Positions 9,965-18,179 of a stretch of 64,000 nt of DNA are shown here, in pieces. Numbering within the stretch: the stretch's first letter is position 1; each line of letters starts with the position of its first letter. Position numbers and translations under genes: made by a program. This stretch comes from Pedobacter ginsengisoli (GTDB taxonomy: Bacteria; Bacteroidota; Bacteroidia; Sphingobacteriales; Sphingobacteriaceae), in assembly GCF_002736205.1 (NCBI RefSeq), contig NZ_CP024091.1:496001-560000 (forward strand), read 5' to 3'. The notes beneath the pieces are model-generated. The model worked only from the letters and a program-made list of their open reading frames with translations. It was not told the DNA's origin and searched no databases.

Positions 9965-10624
9965 TTAAGTTAATTGTTCTAATTCTTTCCCCCAGTCAGA
10001 AGGATTTCTACGCCATTTAGCAAGCAAGTCTACATCGTTTTGTGCAATGAAGCTATGCTCAGCTGCATATTCTATTAGGGTATTGTAGTTAGAAAGTGTA
10101 GAGAAACGGCATTTTGCTTCTTTGAAGTTTTCTTCTGCCAGATCAAAGCCATAAGTAAAGATGGCAACTAACCCTGCAACAGAAAGGCCTGCGTTTCTTA
10201 AGGCTTCAACAGCCTGAAGACTGCTTTTTCCTGTCGAAATTAAATCTTCTATAACCACAACGCGTTGTCCTTCAACTATTTCTCCTTCAATTAAGCTTCC
10301 GGTTCCGTGCTCTTTTGCTTTTGACCTAACATAAGCGAAAGGTAAACCAAGCTCCTGAGCAACCAATGCACCCTGAGGTATACCGGCAGTTGCAACACCA
10401 GCAATTAAATCAACAGAACCATATTCTTCCTGTATCAACTGCGTAAGCTTTTGTCTGATGTAAGTTCTAACAGAAGGATGGGAAAGTGTGATCCTATTGT
10501 CACAATAAATAGGCGATTTCCAACCCGATGCCCATGTAAATGGATTATTAGGTTGTAACTTTATTGCTTTTATTTGTAATAAAAATTCAGCTACCTTTAA
10601 TTCAATATCACTTTTATTATACAT
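9965..10624 (-). CDS. pyrE: Orotate phosphoribosyltransferase
   Basis: 219 residues catalysing orotate + PRPP to OMP in pyrimidine synthesis. The PRPP-binding motif VVVIEDLISTGKSS and the flexible loop RSKAKEHGTGSLIEG are both present, and the N-terminal KLQPNNPFTWASGWKSPIYC is the usual family signature. The start codon overlaps that of the divergent NUDIX gene by two bases, so each promoter must lie inside the other gene. A perfect -7 box on the minus strand (10629-10636) ends four bases before the ATG. Confidence 0.96.
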   Translation of the reverse strand: MYNKSDIELKVAEFLLQIKAIKLQPNNPFTWASGWKSPIYCDNRITLSHPSVRTYIRQKLTQLIQEEYGSVDLIAGVATAGIPQGALVAQELGLPFAYVRSKAKEHGTGSLIEGEIVEGQRVVVIEDLISTGKSSLQAVEALRNAGLSVAGLVAIFTYGFDLAEENFKEAKCRFSTLSNYNTLIEYAAEHSFIAQNDVDLLAKWRRNPSDWGKELEQLT

Positions 10625-11282
10625 GGCCCAAAATTACAGAATTTATATCAACGATAACACTTTGTTTATAGCAGATTTAATGCCTAAACAGGTTAAGAAG
10701 ATCCAACAGATTGACATACAGGATTTTGATTTCGAAATATTCTACAAAAATTTAGCAAGAGTATCTGGAAAAGACTATATTTTGCTAGACGCTGACCCTA
10801 AAAAATTGTTTAAGAAGATTAAGAAGAGCTGCGAACTTATTAAAGCAGCAGGCGGTTTGGTTAAGAACGCCAAAGGCAATTATCTTTTTATTTTTAGAAA
10901 TAAAAAGTGGGATTTACCTAAAGGGAAGGTAGAAAAAGACGAAAAAATGAAGGATGCAGCGCTTCGCGAAGTAGAAGAAGAGTGCGGTGTTAAAATTTAC
11001 ACTAATGATGAGAAATTGTGTAAAACTTATCATGTTTATTCCCTTGATACCAGGTTGGTGCTTAAGAAAACCAATTGGTACAGTATGACTGTTAAAGGAG
11101 AACCTAAACTGATTCCTCAAAAAGAAGAAGGAATAACCAAGGCCAGCTGGTTAAGCAAACTGGAACTTAATCAGGTATTGAAAAATACTTATCCCTCTAT
11201 TGTACAGGTATTGGACGTTGGTGGACTTTTAGATAATAAACTGGTAGTAAAACCAGCTTTACAGGCTATAAAAAAGGTATAG
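10623..11282 (+). CDS. NUDIX hydrolase
   Basis: 219 residues with a complete Nudix box, GKVEKDEKMKDAALREVEEE followed by CGV (GX5EX7REUXEEXGU), which hydrolyses nucleoside diphosphates linked to another moiety. An ~80-residue N-terminal extension precedes it and is common in Bacteroidota homologues. Substrate unknown. The start overlaps the divergent pyrE start, and its 3' end overlaps coaD by 17 bp tail to tail. Confidence 0.88.
   Translation: MAQNYRIYINDNTLFIADLMPKQVKKIQQIDIQDFDFEIFYKNLARVSGKDYILLDADPKKLFKKIKKSCELIKAAGGLVKNAKGNYLFIFRNKKWDLPKGKVEKDEKMKDAALREVEEECGVKIYTNDEKLCKTYHVYSLDTRLVLKKTNWYSMTVKGEPKLIPQKEEGITKASWLSKLELNQVLKNTYPSIVQVLDVGGLLDNKLVVKPALQAIKKV
10629..10636 (-). promoter_or_regulatory. 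pyrE: Bacteroidota -7 box for pyrE, probable leaderless promoter
   Basis: On the minus strand TAATTTTG is an exact TAnnTTTG match and is separated from the pyrE ATG by four bases (GGCC). It lies within codons 3-5 of the divergent NUDIX gene. The position implies a transcript starting at or next to the start codon. Confidence 0.45.
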
Positions 11283-11727
11283 CCTGCTGCGGTAAAAACT
11301 TACTTACATCGCCATTGTTACGCAGAATATCGCGTACAATGGTTGAGCTTATTGCCGAATACTCTGGTTTACTTAAAATAATTATTGTTTCTACTTCGGG
11401 CATCATAGTCTGATTGATTTGTGCAATTGCTTTCTCGTACTCAAAATCAGAAACAGAACGTACACCTCTAACCATGTACTGCGCGTTTATTAGTTTACAG
11501 AAATCAACTGTAAGGCCTTCGTATAGTTCTACTTCTACTTTTGGCTCTTGCTCAAAAACTTTTTTTACAATTTCTTCACGTTTATCTGCCGAAAGGAATC
11601 CTTGTTTGGAGCTATTTAGGCCAATACCCACTACTATTTTATCAAATAATGGCAGGGCGCGTTTTAAAATATCTACGTGAGCTATCGTGATTGGGTCAAA
11701 TGAGCCCGGAAATAGTGCAATTTTCAT
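11266..11727 (-). CDS. coaD: Pantetheine-phosphate adenylyltransferase
   Basis: 153 residues, the normal CoaD length. It makes dephospho-CoA from 4'-phosphopantetheine and ATP. The nucleotidyltransferase motif reads GSFDPITIAHVDI (the usual TxGH appears as TIAH) and the C-terminal ISSTIVRDI matches ISSTxVR. It is 11 bp downstream of rsmD on the same strand, an association seen across many bacteria, and its tail overlaps the NUDIX gene. Confidence 0.95.
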   Translation of the reverse strand: MKIALFPGSFDPITIAHVDILKRALPLFDKIVVGIGLNSSKQGFLSADKREEIVKKVFEQEPKVEVELYEGLTVDFCKLINAQYMVRGVRSVSDFEYEKAIAQINQTMMPEVETIIILSKPEYSAISSTIVRDILRNNGDVSKFLPQQAIPFL

Positions 11728-11738
11728 ACTTAAATATA

Positions 11739-12281
11739 CTAATTGGGGGCTTTTTCAAAAAAACTAAATGAAGAGTTACCATATCTTCTGGTTTCGGTAT
11801 AACCCGGTTGGTTGTTTAGCTTTAATAACGATGGATGCTCTACTATAAGCAAACCATTATCTGTTAACAGGTTATTTTTCATTACCAGTTCCGGAATTAA
11901 TGGTATAGTTGGCAAATTGTAAGGAGGATCCGCAAAAATAATCTGGTAGGATTTTGTATGACTTTGCAAAAACTTAAACACATCGGCTTTTTGCACATCA
12001 ATTTCATTTAGCTTATATTTTTCGATAACAGATTTTACCCAATAAACGCAGCCTGAGTGTTTATCAACCGCGGTTACATGCTCAATTCCTCTTGATGCAA
12101 ATTCGAAACTGATATTTCCTGTTCCGCAAAACAAATCGAGAACGGTACAGCTATCAAAATCGTAAGTATTGTAAAGTATATTAAAAAGGGCCTCTTTAGC
12201 CATATCTGTTGTGGGCCTTACCGGAAGGCTTTCGGGTGCATTAAAGCGAATACCCTTTAGTTTTCCGCCAATTATCCGCAT
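11739..12281 (-). CDS. rsmD: 16S rRNA (guanine-966-N2)-methyltransferase RsmD
   Basis: 180 residues. The SAM-binding motif is VLDLFCGTGNISFEFASRG and the amino-methyltransferase motif IV is FADPPYNLP. The N terminus MRIIGGKLKGIRFNAPESLP with PTTDMAKEALFNIL is diagnostic for RsmD, which methylates G966 in the 30S subunit. It overlaps the upstream DUF3822 gene by 10 bp and precedes coaD, forming a three-gene unit. Confidence 0.94.
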   Translation of the reverse strand: MRIIGGKLKGIRFNAPESLPVRPTTDMAKEALFNILYNTYDFDSCTVLDLFCGTGNISFEFASRGIEHVTAVDKHSGCVYWVKSVIEKYKLNEIDVQKADVFKFLQSHTKSYQIIFADPPYNLPTIPLIPELVMKNNLLTDNGLLIVEHPSLLKLNNQPGYTETRRYGNSSFSFFEKAPN

Positions 12282-13102
12282 TGGTCAAGAGCTAATAAGC
12301 TGCTGTAATAATGAGCAGGCATGTCATCTAATATTTTATTGTCGGCTTTGTTTCCTGTTGTAGAGGTGAAGTTTATTGCATTGAAATATTTTTCAATGCA
12401 TTTGTATTGGCCATCTCCTTCGTTAATAATTCCGCTTAGATGGATATTGGTGTTTAAGGCATCAATATTTAGCTGGTTGATTATGAAGAGCAGGTAGTAG
12501 TTAAATTCCTCGGTATTTTCGATTTGAAAGTAGTTTTGGAATATCAATTTACCACCATCTGTATATATAGCATTAAATGAGCCTACAGTAAAATCAAGTG
12601 TCAGGCTAAGGTTATCATTGTTTTTTGAAAGCTCCAAAACCGGTGCCGCATGATCAAATAACCGGCAGTTTGACAGAGAAATATTTAAACTTTCTTCTAT
12701 GAACTTGTTTAGCGTAAATATGGATGTGAATCCAAAATTTGCAGAAGGCTGAGTGTAAAGGTTGTTAGATTGTTCTTCGGTAAAGAACTTTGCATAATCA
12801 TTTAAACTCTGCTCATTGAACAAGTCGTTAGGTATAGCTATTGAATTTTCTGTATGTACCGAAGCCTTAATTTCTTTAAACGGCAAACTTAAATAGCTGT
12901 CTGTTCTTAGTTTTTCGGATAGCTGTTTGCTTACATTCTGGCATTCCTGCTGGTCGTATACAGCTTTAAGCTGGTTACTGCTTTTATCTATAATAGCATA
13001 CGAAAAACTATCGGCAGTAATTTTTATTAACAGGTTGCAGTTTGTTGCGGTATTAGGGTCGAACTCCGGATCAACTAATAATATGCTATTTTTGCTGTTC
13101 AT
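12272..13102 (-). CDS. DUF3822 family protein
   Basis: 276 residues. Typical DUF3822 features: an N-terminal segment LLIKITADSFSYAIIDKSSN and a mid-protein LTLDFTVGSFNAIYTDGGKL, both resembling the beta-hairpins of an ASKHA (actin/PilM-like) fold. The function is unknown. In Bacteroidota the gene regularly precedes rsmD, and here the two overlap by 10 bp. The divergent helicase gene starts 52 bp away. Confidence 0.82.
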   Translation of the reverse strand: MNSKNSILLVDPEFDPNTATNCNLLIKITADSFSYAIIDKSSNQLKAVYDQQECQNVSKQLSEKLRTDSYLSLPFKEIKASVHTENSIAIPNDLFNEQSLNDYAKFFTEEQSNNLYTQPSANFGFTSIFTLNKFIEESLNISLSNCRLFDHAAPVLELSKNNDNLSLTLDFTVGSFNAIYTDGGKLIFQNYFQIENTEEFNYYLLFIINQLNIDALNTNIHLSGIINEGDGQYKCIEKYFNAINFTSTTGNKADNKILDDMPAHYYSSLLALDQCG

Positions 13103-13154
13103 ATGAACAAAATTAATCCTTTTTTCTATAACATCACCATTGCATATTTGTTAA

Positions 13155-14591
13155 ATGGATAAAGCGTCCCTTATTGCCCAGTCTTATCAATTTACTCCGA
13201 CAGCAGAACAGTTTACTTTTTGCAGTGAAATGGCCTCCTTTTTATCGAGGCAATTGGATAATCAGTGTTTTATACTGAGGGGCTATGCCGGTACCGGTAA
13301 AACTACATCGGTAGCGGCACTGGTAAAAGCATTATCTAAGTTTACTTTGCGTTCTGTATTGTTGGCGCCGACAGGAAGGGCCGCAAAGGTGATGAGCAAT
13401 TATACCGGCCGAAAGGCATTAACCATCCATAAAAAAATCTATAGAAAAAGAACTGCTGTATCTACAGATATGTCGTTCCAGTTGGCGCCAAACCTGGCCG
13501 AACATACATTGTTTATTATTGATGAGGCTTCTATGATTGCCGACGAATGGAACACGCAAACGGGTTCATCTTTTTTAAAGGATCTGATGGAGTTTGTATA
13601 CAACGGTAAAAATTGCGCAGTTGTTTTTGTAGGTGATACGGCACAGCTGCCTCCGGTTGGAAGTATAGATAGTCCGGCTTTAAATAAGGAATATGTTGCT
13701 TCAAATTTTGGGATGCGGGTAACCGCTGTAGAGCTGAAAGAGGTAGTTCGCCAGGAAAAAAAATCAGGAATATTAGCTAATGCTACCATGCTTAGGCAAT
13801 TGATTAATGCTGACAACGAAACGGATAAGGTTGAACTGCCAAAGTTTATTACTAAAAACTATAAGGATATTTTTAGAATGACTGGCGTAAAGCTGGTTGA
13901 GGGGCTGGAGTATGCTTATAATAAGTTCGGGATAGAGAATTCGCTTGTTGTTTGCAGGTCTAATAAATCTGCTAATGTTTACAATCAGCAAATCAGGGCC
14001 AGGCTGTTGTACAGAGAAGAGGAGCTGACAGGTGGAGACCAGATTATGGTGGTTAGGAATAACTATTTCTGGTTGCCCGACAACGAATCGGCGGCGTTTA
14101 TTGCGAATGGAGACATGGCAAGAATACGCAGGGTAAGGGGTATTGAAGAGCGTTATGGTTTCCGCTTTTGCGAAGTACAGCTGGAATTTCTTGATTTTCC
14201 GGAGGCTGGCGAAGTTACCTGCAAAGTTATGCTTGATACACTTACTGCCGAAACTCCAAACCTTTCTTATGAACAAAGTAATAAGCTTTTTGAAGGTTTG
14301 AATGTTGATTATGCTCATCTTACCAATAAGAAAGAGCGTTTTAATGCAATTAAAGATGATCCGTATTATAATGCGCTTCAAATTAAGTTTGCTTATGCGG
14401 TAACCTGCCATAAGGCTCAGGGTGGGCAATGGGATGCTGTATTTGTTGATCAGGGCTATTTAACTGATGAAATGATTGATATGGATTTTTTAAGATGGCT
14501 TTATACTGGGGTAACACGGGCAAAAAAAGAATTATTTTTAGTAAATTTTGCACAAAACCTATTTGCTTCTGCTGCCGAAGAGCAATTTTAA
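13155..14591 (+). CDS. RecD-like ATP-dependent DNA helicase (SF1)
   Basis: 478 residues with the SF1B helicase motifs in order: Walker A GYAGTGKTTSVAALV (motif I), DEASMI (motif II), VGDTAQLPPVG (motif III), and the C-terminal VTCHKAQGGQWDAVFVDQG (motifs V/VI region) followed by LYTGVTRAKKELFLV. It is shorter than RecD2 (about 700 residues) because it lacks the N-terminal HhH/wedge extension. It probably acts in DNA repair or recombination. A 7-of-8 -7 box (CATATTTG, 13143-13150) ends four bases before the ATG. Confidence 0.88.
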   Translation: MDKASLIAQSYQFTPTAEQFTFCSEMASFLSRQLDNQCFILRGYAGTGKTTSVAALVKALSKFTLRSVLLAPTGRAAKVMSNYTGRKALTIHKKIYRKRTAVSTDMSFQLAPNLAEHTLFIIDEASMIADEWNTQTGSSFLKDLMEFVYNGKNCAVVFVGDTAQLPPVGSIDSPALNKEYVASNFGMRVTAVELKEVVRQEKKSGILANATMLRQLINADNETDKVELPKFITKNYKDIFRMTGVKLVEGLEYAYNKFGIENSLVVCRSNKSANVYNQQIRARLLYREEELTGGDQIMVVRNNYFWLPDNESAAFIANGDMARIRRVRGIEERYGFRFCEVQLEFLDFPEAGEVTCKVMLDTLTAETPNLSYEQSNKLFEGLNVDYAHLTNKKERFNAIKDDPYYNALQIKFAYAVTCHKAQGGQWDAVFVDQGYLTDEMIDMDFLRWLYTGVTRAKKELFLVNFAQNLFASAAEEQF

Positions 14592-14613
14592 ATGCTAACC
14601 TGAAACTACTGTT

Positions 14614-15303
14614 ATGAGATTTGCTTACTCTATTAAACAAAAAATGAAAATTGCAATGCTGTTATTCTGTATAATGGCTTGTACTATATTGATCAGGTTT
14701 TTAGAAGATAAAAGTGTAAAAAGCATGAATGAGTCGTTTGTATCAATGTATAACGACCGCCTTATTCCTGCTACCGACTTGTTTTACGTTGCAGAGAATG
14801 CTTATGCAAAGAAATCTATGATTGAGGATTTTTTACATGCTGCTTATGAGCAATCTTTTAATCCGGCTACTTTTAAAGCGCAGCTGGCTTATTATAACAA
14901 AGCGATAGATTCTTTAATTAAAAAGTATGAGAAAACTTTTCTTGTTAAGCAGGAAAAAGAAAAGCTGATTGTTTTAAAGGATGGTTTGGAAAGTACGGGG
15001 AAAATTGAAAATCAGATTATGGCATTTGCCGATAAAAAAGATATAGCAAGTGCGCGAAAGCTTTATGATCAGGAGGGAAGGGCTTCATCAAAAGGAACAA
15101 TTCAGAAATTATCTGAGCTAATGAGAATCCAGACCCAGGTTGGTGAGGAGCTAATTAAAGACACGGCTTTTATGGTTTCGGGAAGTAAATTATACTCAAC
15201 ACTGCAGGTTGCATTGGCTATTGTTATCGGTATTTTAATAGTAGGAATCGTTTTTACATCGAATGTTGTAAAAATCAATAATGATAAATTTAACCTTAAT
15301 TAG
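14614..15303 (+). CDS. Membrane protein with a 4HB_MCP-like sensor domain
   Basis: 229 residues: an N-terminal membrane helix (~11-27, MKIAMLLFCIMACTILIRF), a ~150-residue extracytoplasmic helical domain with MNESFVSMYNDRLIPATDLF, which is the typical opening of four-helix-bundle chemoreceptor sensor domains, and a second membrane helix (~195-215, LQVALAIVIGILIVGIVF). The protein stops right after the second helix, so there is no signalling domain. It may be a stand-alone sensor or a remnant of a larger receptor. It follows the helicase gene by 22 bp. Confidence 0.75.
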   Translation: MRFAYSIKQKMKIAMLLFCIMACTILIRFLEDKSVKSMNESFVSMYNDRLIPATDLFYVAENAYAKKSMIEDFLHAAYEQSFNPATFKAQLAYYNKAIDSLIKKYEKTFLVKQEKEKLIVLKDGLESTGKIENQIMAFADKKDIASARKLYDQEGRASSKGTIQKLSELMRIQTQVGEELIKDTAFMVSGSKLYSTLQVALAIVIGILIVGIVFTSNVVKINNDKFNLN

Positions 15304-15364
15304 TTATTTATTACAGGCTTTTCGATTACAGATTATTATGTTTGTTTCTGCAAAAAGCTACAAT

Positions 15365-15775
15365 ATGACATCAATAGCAGCCATTGAATTTAATAATGCT
15401 TTCTTTTTCAAGTTTTTAAAATTCGGGGTGGTGGGTTTTTCGGGCCTTATTGTTGATTTTAGTATTACCTATTTTTGTAAAGAAAAGCTCAAAATCCATA
15501 AATACATTTCCAATTCATTGGGTTTTATAGTAGCCACAGGTACAAACTACACACTTAACAGATACTGGACTTTTGATAATCATAATCCTGCCACGCTAAT
15601 TCAGTTTGGTAAGTTTTTTGTGATTTCTTTAGCTGGCCTTGCCTTAAGTAACATGATTATTTATCTGTTGAACGACAGATTGAAATGGAATTTTTATGTT
15701 GCCAAGGCTTGTGCAATTGTAATAGTTTCACTGTGGAACTTTTTTGCTAACTATCTTTACACTTTTACCGGATAA
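15365..15775 (+). CDS. GtrA-family membrane protein
   Basis: About 136 residues with four membrane helices. The opening FLKFGVVGFSGLIVDFSITY and the GTNYTLNRYWTF loop are diagnostic of GtrA, thought to move polyprenyl-linked sugars or assist glycosyltransferases in the membrane. The frame extends to an ATG at 15281 inside the previous gene, but the family homology starts after the ATG at 15365, which was chosen; 15338 is an alternative. The GT39 gene starts 15 bp after its stop. Confidence 0.85.
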   Translation: MTSIAAIEFNNAFFFKFLKFGVVGFSGLIVDFSITYFCKEKLKIHKYISNSLGFIVATGTNYTLNRYWTFDNHNPATLIQFGKFFVISLAGLALSNMIIYLLNDRLKWNFYVAKACAIVIVSLWNFFANYLYTFTG

Positions 15776-15790
15776 ACAATATTACAACCA

Positions 15791-17497
15791 ATGCTGCAAA
15801 CAAAGAAAAGTTCTGAACAGATATTGCTTTTATTTCTGGTTATATGGACTGCACTTAATATTATTCAGGCAGGTTTTGTTGAGGTTCATGCTGATGAGGC
15901 TTATTATTGGGTTTATTCCAGATTCCTTGACTGGGGGTATTTTGATCACCCACCAATGGTGGCTCTGTTTATTAAAATAGGAGATGCATTGCTGCCCTCA
16001 ACATTGGGTTTAAGACTGTTTACTGTTATTACAAGTACCTTATCGGTTTACCTTTTATGGAAAATTGTAAGCCAGTATGCGCAAAATATTAAGCTGTTTA
16101 TCCTGTTGTTTTCAGGAATAGTGCTTTTTCATGTTTATGGCTTTATAACTACTCCCGATTCTCCTCTGTTCTTTTTTACGGTACTGTTTTTTTATGTGTA
16201 TCAGCGTTATGAGGCTGAGAATAAGATTAAATGGGCTTTAATATTGGCCCTGGTTATAGCTTGTTTACTGTATAGCAAGTATCATGGTATACTGGTTTTG
16301 TTTTTTACCATATTGTCTAATCTGAAACTATTAAAAAGACCCTCTTTTTGGTTTATTGTAGTCATTTCAATAGTTGCCTATCTGCCACATATATTATGGC
16401 AGGTTCATAATAATTATCCATCGTTTTACTATCATGTGATAGATCGTTCTGCGGCCTTTTATAAGTCTAGCTTTACCTCTGAATATTTGCTTGCGCAGCT
16501 TGCCCTTGCGGGACCTCTTATAGGTTGGTTTTTGTACAGATCGGCAGTGATTTTAAAATCTTCGGACAGCTTTATAAAAGCCATAAAATTTAATTTTTAT
16601 GGAATATTTATATTCTTCTTATTTAGCACCTTAAAAGGAAGGGTTGAGGCACATTGGACATTGCCTGGCATGTTGTGTCTGTTTATTCTGGCCTACATTG
16701 TTATGGCAAGAAAGCCTGTTCCTAAATGGTTTGAGAAATTAGCGATTGTAAATATTGCCTTAATTGTGTTGGTGAGGCTGATACTTATTTTTCCTATTAA
16801 TGCTTTGATGAAGGTAAATGTTATAGCTTATTATTTTGGAACAGAGAAATGGGCCAAACAAATACATGAAAAAGCAGGTGACTATCCGGTGATTTTTTAT
16901 AATTCGTTTCAAACTCCATCGAGGTATAATTATTACAACCGGAGCACTAAAGGCTTTAGTTACGATTCGAGATATTACAGGAAAAACCAATATGACATAT
17001 GGCCTTTAGAGGATAGCCTTAGAAATAAAAGGGCTTATTTTGTAATACCTGATAGCCATGGCAATAAGGTTAAACAAGATACAATTAATACGAGTAAGGG
17101 TGTGTTTTATGGATTGTGGATAGATAAGGTAAGGATGTATCAGAAGGTTTCTGTGAATCCTGTTGTAGCTCCTGCAGACTGGAAAAGTGGTGCTGCTGAG
17201 ACTTTGAAGTTGAAAATAACCAATCCTTATAACGAAGCAATATCATTAGGTAATACAGGTGAAACCTGGAAGTGTTATTTAGAGTATGGGTTTAAAAAGG
17301 ATGGTGATCTTAGCGAATTTAAGCCCATTGTAGCTGATTTAGAGAATGTTCATATTGGCCCTGGAGAATCTATAGAAATAGAAGGTGTAATACAGGCACC
17401 TGCTGAAGCAGGTAAGTATAAGATGATTTTGTCTTTAAGAACCGAACCCTTTTTAGGTGGCAGGAACAGCAATATGATTGGTGTTGAGGTGAGGTAA
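15791..17497 (+). CDS. GT39/ArnT-like integral membrane glycosyltransferase
   Basis: 568 residues. The first luminal loop carries the catalytic acidic motif VHADEAYYWVYSRF followed by WGYFDHPPMVA, characteristic of GT39/GT83 (PMT/ArnT) enzymes that transfer sugars from polyprenyl phosphate. About 10-12 membrane helices fill residues ~10-350. Residues ~350-450 are a soluble region, and ~450-568 is a beta-sandwich-like domain (LKLKITNPYNEAISLGNTGE; GPGESIEIEGVIQAP). It is paired with the GtrA gene, so both may modify a cell-envelope lipid or protein. Confidence 0.87.
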   Translation: MLQTKKSSEQILLLFLVIWTALNIIQAGFVEVHADEAYYWVYSRFLDWGYFDHPPMVALFIKIGDALLPSTLGLRLFTVITSTLSVYLLWKIVSQYAQNIKLFILLFSGIVLFHVYGFITTPDSPLFFFTVLFFYVYQRYEAENKIKWALILALVIACLLYSKYHGILVLFFTILSNLKLLKRPSFWFIVVISIVAYLPHILWQVHNNYPSFYYHVIDRSAAFYKSSFTSEYLLAQLALAGPLIGWFLYRSAVILKSSDSFIKAIKFNFYGIFIFFLFSTLKGRVEAHWTLPGMLCLFILAYIVMARKPVPKWFEKLAIVNIALIVLVRLILIFPINALMKVNVIAYYFGTEKWAKQIHEKAGDYPVIFYNSFQTPSRYNYYNRSTKGFSYDSRYYRKNQYDIWPLEDSLRNKRAYFVIPDSHGNKVKQDTINTSKGVFYGLWIDKVRMYQKVSVNPVVAPADWKSGAAETLKLKITNPYNEAISLGNTGETWKCYLEYGFKKDGDLSEFKPIVADLENVHIGPGESIEIEGVIQAPAEAGKYKMILSLRTEPFLGGRNSNMIGVEVR

Positions 17498-17523
17498 GGC
17501 ACTTGTTATGTTCCTGGCAGATT

Positions 17524-17610
17524 TCGTCATTCTGAATTTATTTCAGAATCCCTCACGTGCTATACTTAGACCTGCTTAAGCGGGATTCTGAAATAAATTC
17601 AGAATGACGA
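17524..17610. repeat. Perfect 29-bp inverted repeat (REP-like palindrome)
   Basis: Arms 17524-17552 and 17582-17610 are perfectly complementary around a 29-base loop, with the recognisable half-site GTCATTCTGAATTTATTTCA. It fills most of the space between convergent genes (GT39 and Dabb). Palindromes with this type of half-site seem to be dispersed in related genomes, which is recollection and not shown here. It could serve as a bidirectional terminator or be a mobile REP/MITE-like unit. Confidence 0.85.
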
Positions 17611-17615
17611 ACGAA

Positions 17616-17912
17616 CTAGTGTGCGTCGTATATAATTACTTTTTCGAAAAGGCTACGGAATTCATCTAAGAATGCGGTGTGCAGGTGGTGTACCTGATAT
17701 ACATCGTGTCCGGCAAGATCTTCAAAGAGGATGCTAAGTGAAAAGGTATAAGTGGTATCAACAACTGCGCGTTCAATGGGTGCAGGTGTGCCGATATGTA
17801 GTGATTTAACAGATTCTACACCGTTAAGGGTTTCCAGACTTTTTCTGAAAGCAACTTTTTGTTCGTCGGTGGTGTCGGCTTTAAGCCAGAATAAAACGTG
17901 ATGAGCTAGCAT
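17616..17912 (-). CDS. Dabb (stress-responsive A/B barrel) domain protein
   Basis: 98 residues forming a dimeric alpha+beta barrel monomer: MLAHHVLFWLKADTTDEQKV at the start, the conserved YTFSLSILFEDLAGHDVYQV and a closing HLHTAFLDEFRSLFEKVIIYD. The function is unknown beyond the domain. The gene is monocistronic. Confidence 0.85.
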   Translation of the reverse strand: MLAHHVLFWLKADTTDEQKVAFRKSLETLNGVESVKSLHIGTPAPIERAVVDTTYTFSLSILFEDLAGHDVYQVHHLHTAFLDEFRSLFEKVIIYDAH

Positions 17913-18140
17913 ATGATATTTTTTTGGTAAATATAAAAAAGAATCGGAGATAGGTCCTAAGATCTATCCCCGAAATCTAAACTAGCGTGCAAAATAGAAA
18001 CGGGAGATAACAGGAAAACGCTACAGGGCATTGAAATAAAACTGCTCAGAAGGTGAGTAATTTGAAGTTGCCGAAGGCAAAAATGTGATTTTTAACATAT
18101 TTTAACATTAAACAGAGCCCTGTGGATTTGCGAAAGGGTG

Positions 18141-18148
18141 TAGGTTTG
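18141..18148 (+). promoter_or_regulatory. Candidate -7 box of the MoxR-Bat operon
   Basis: TAGGTTTG is an exact TAnnTTTG match, 31 bases upstream of the first ATG of the operon. The ~265-bp gap before it holds several small hairpins (for example TTTTCGCAGCGAAAA at 18154-18168). A -33 element was not clear. Confidence 0.4.
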
Positions 18149-18179
18149 TCTAATTTTCGCAGCGAAAATAAATGGTTAA

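Noticed and set aside
13773..14429. A 218-codon open frame on the minus strand opposite the RecD-like helicase
   Set aside because: It is a shadow of a gene with complete helicase motifs; the antisense translation has no domain sense.
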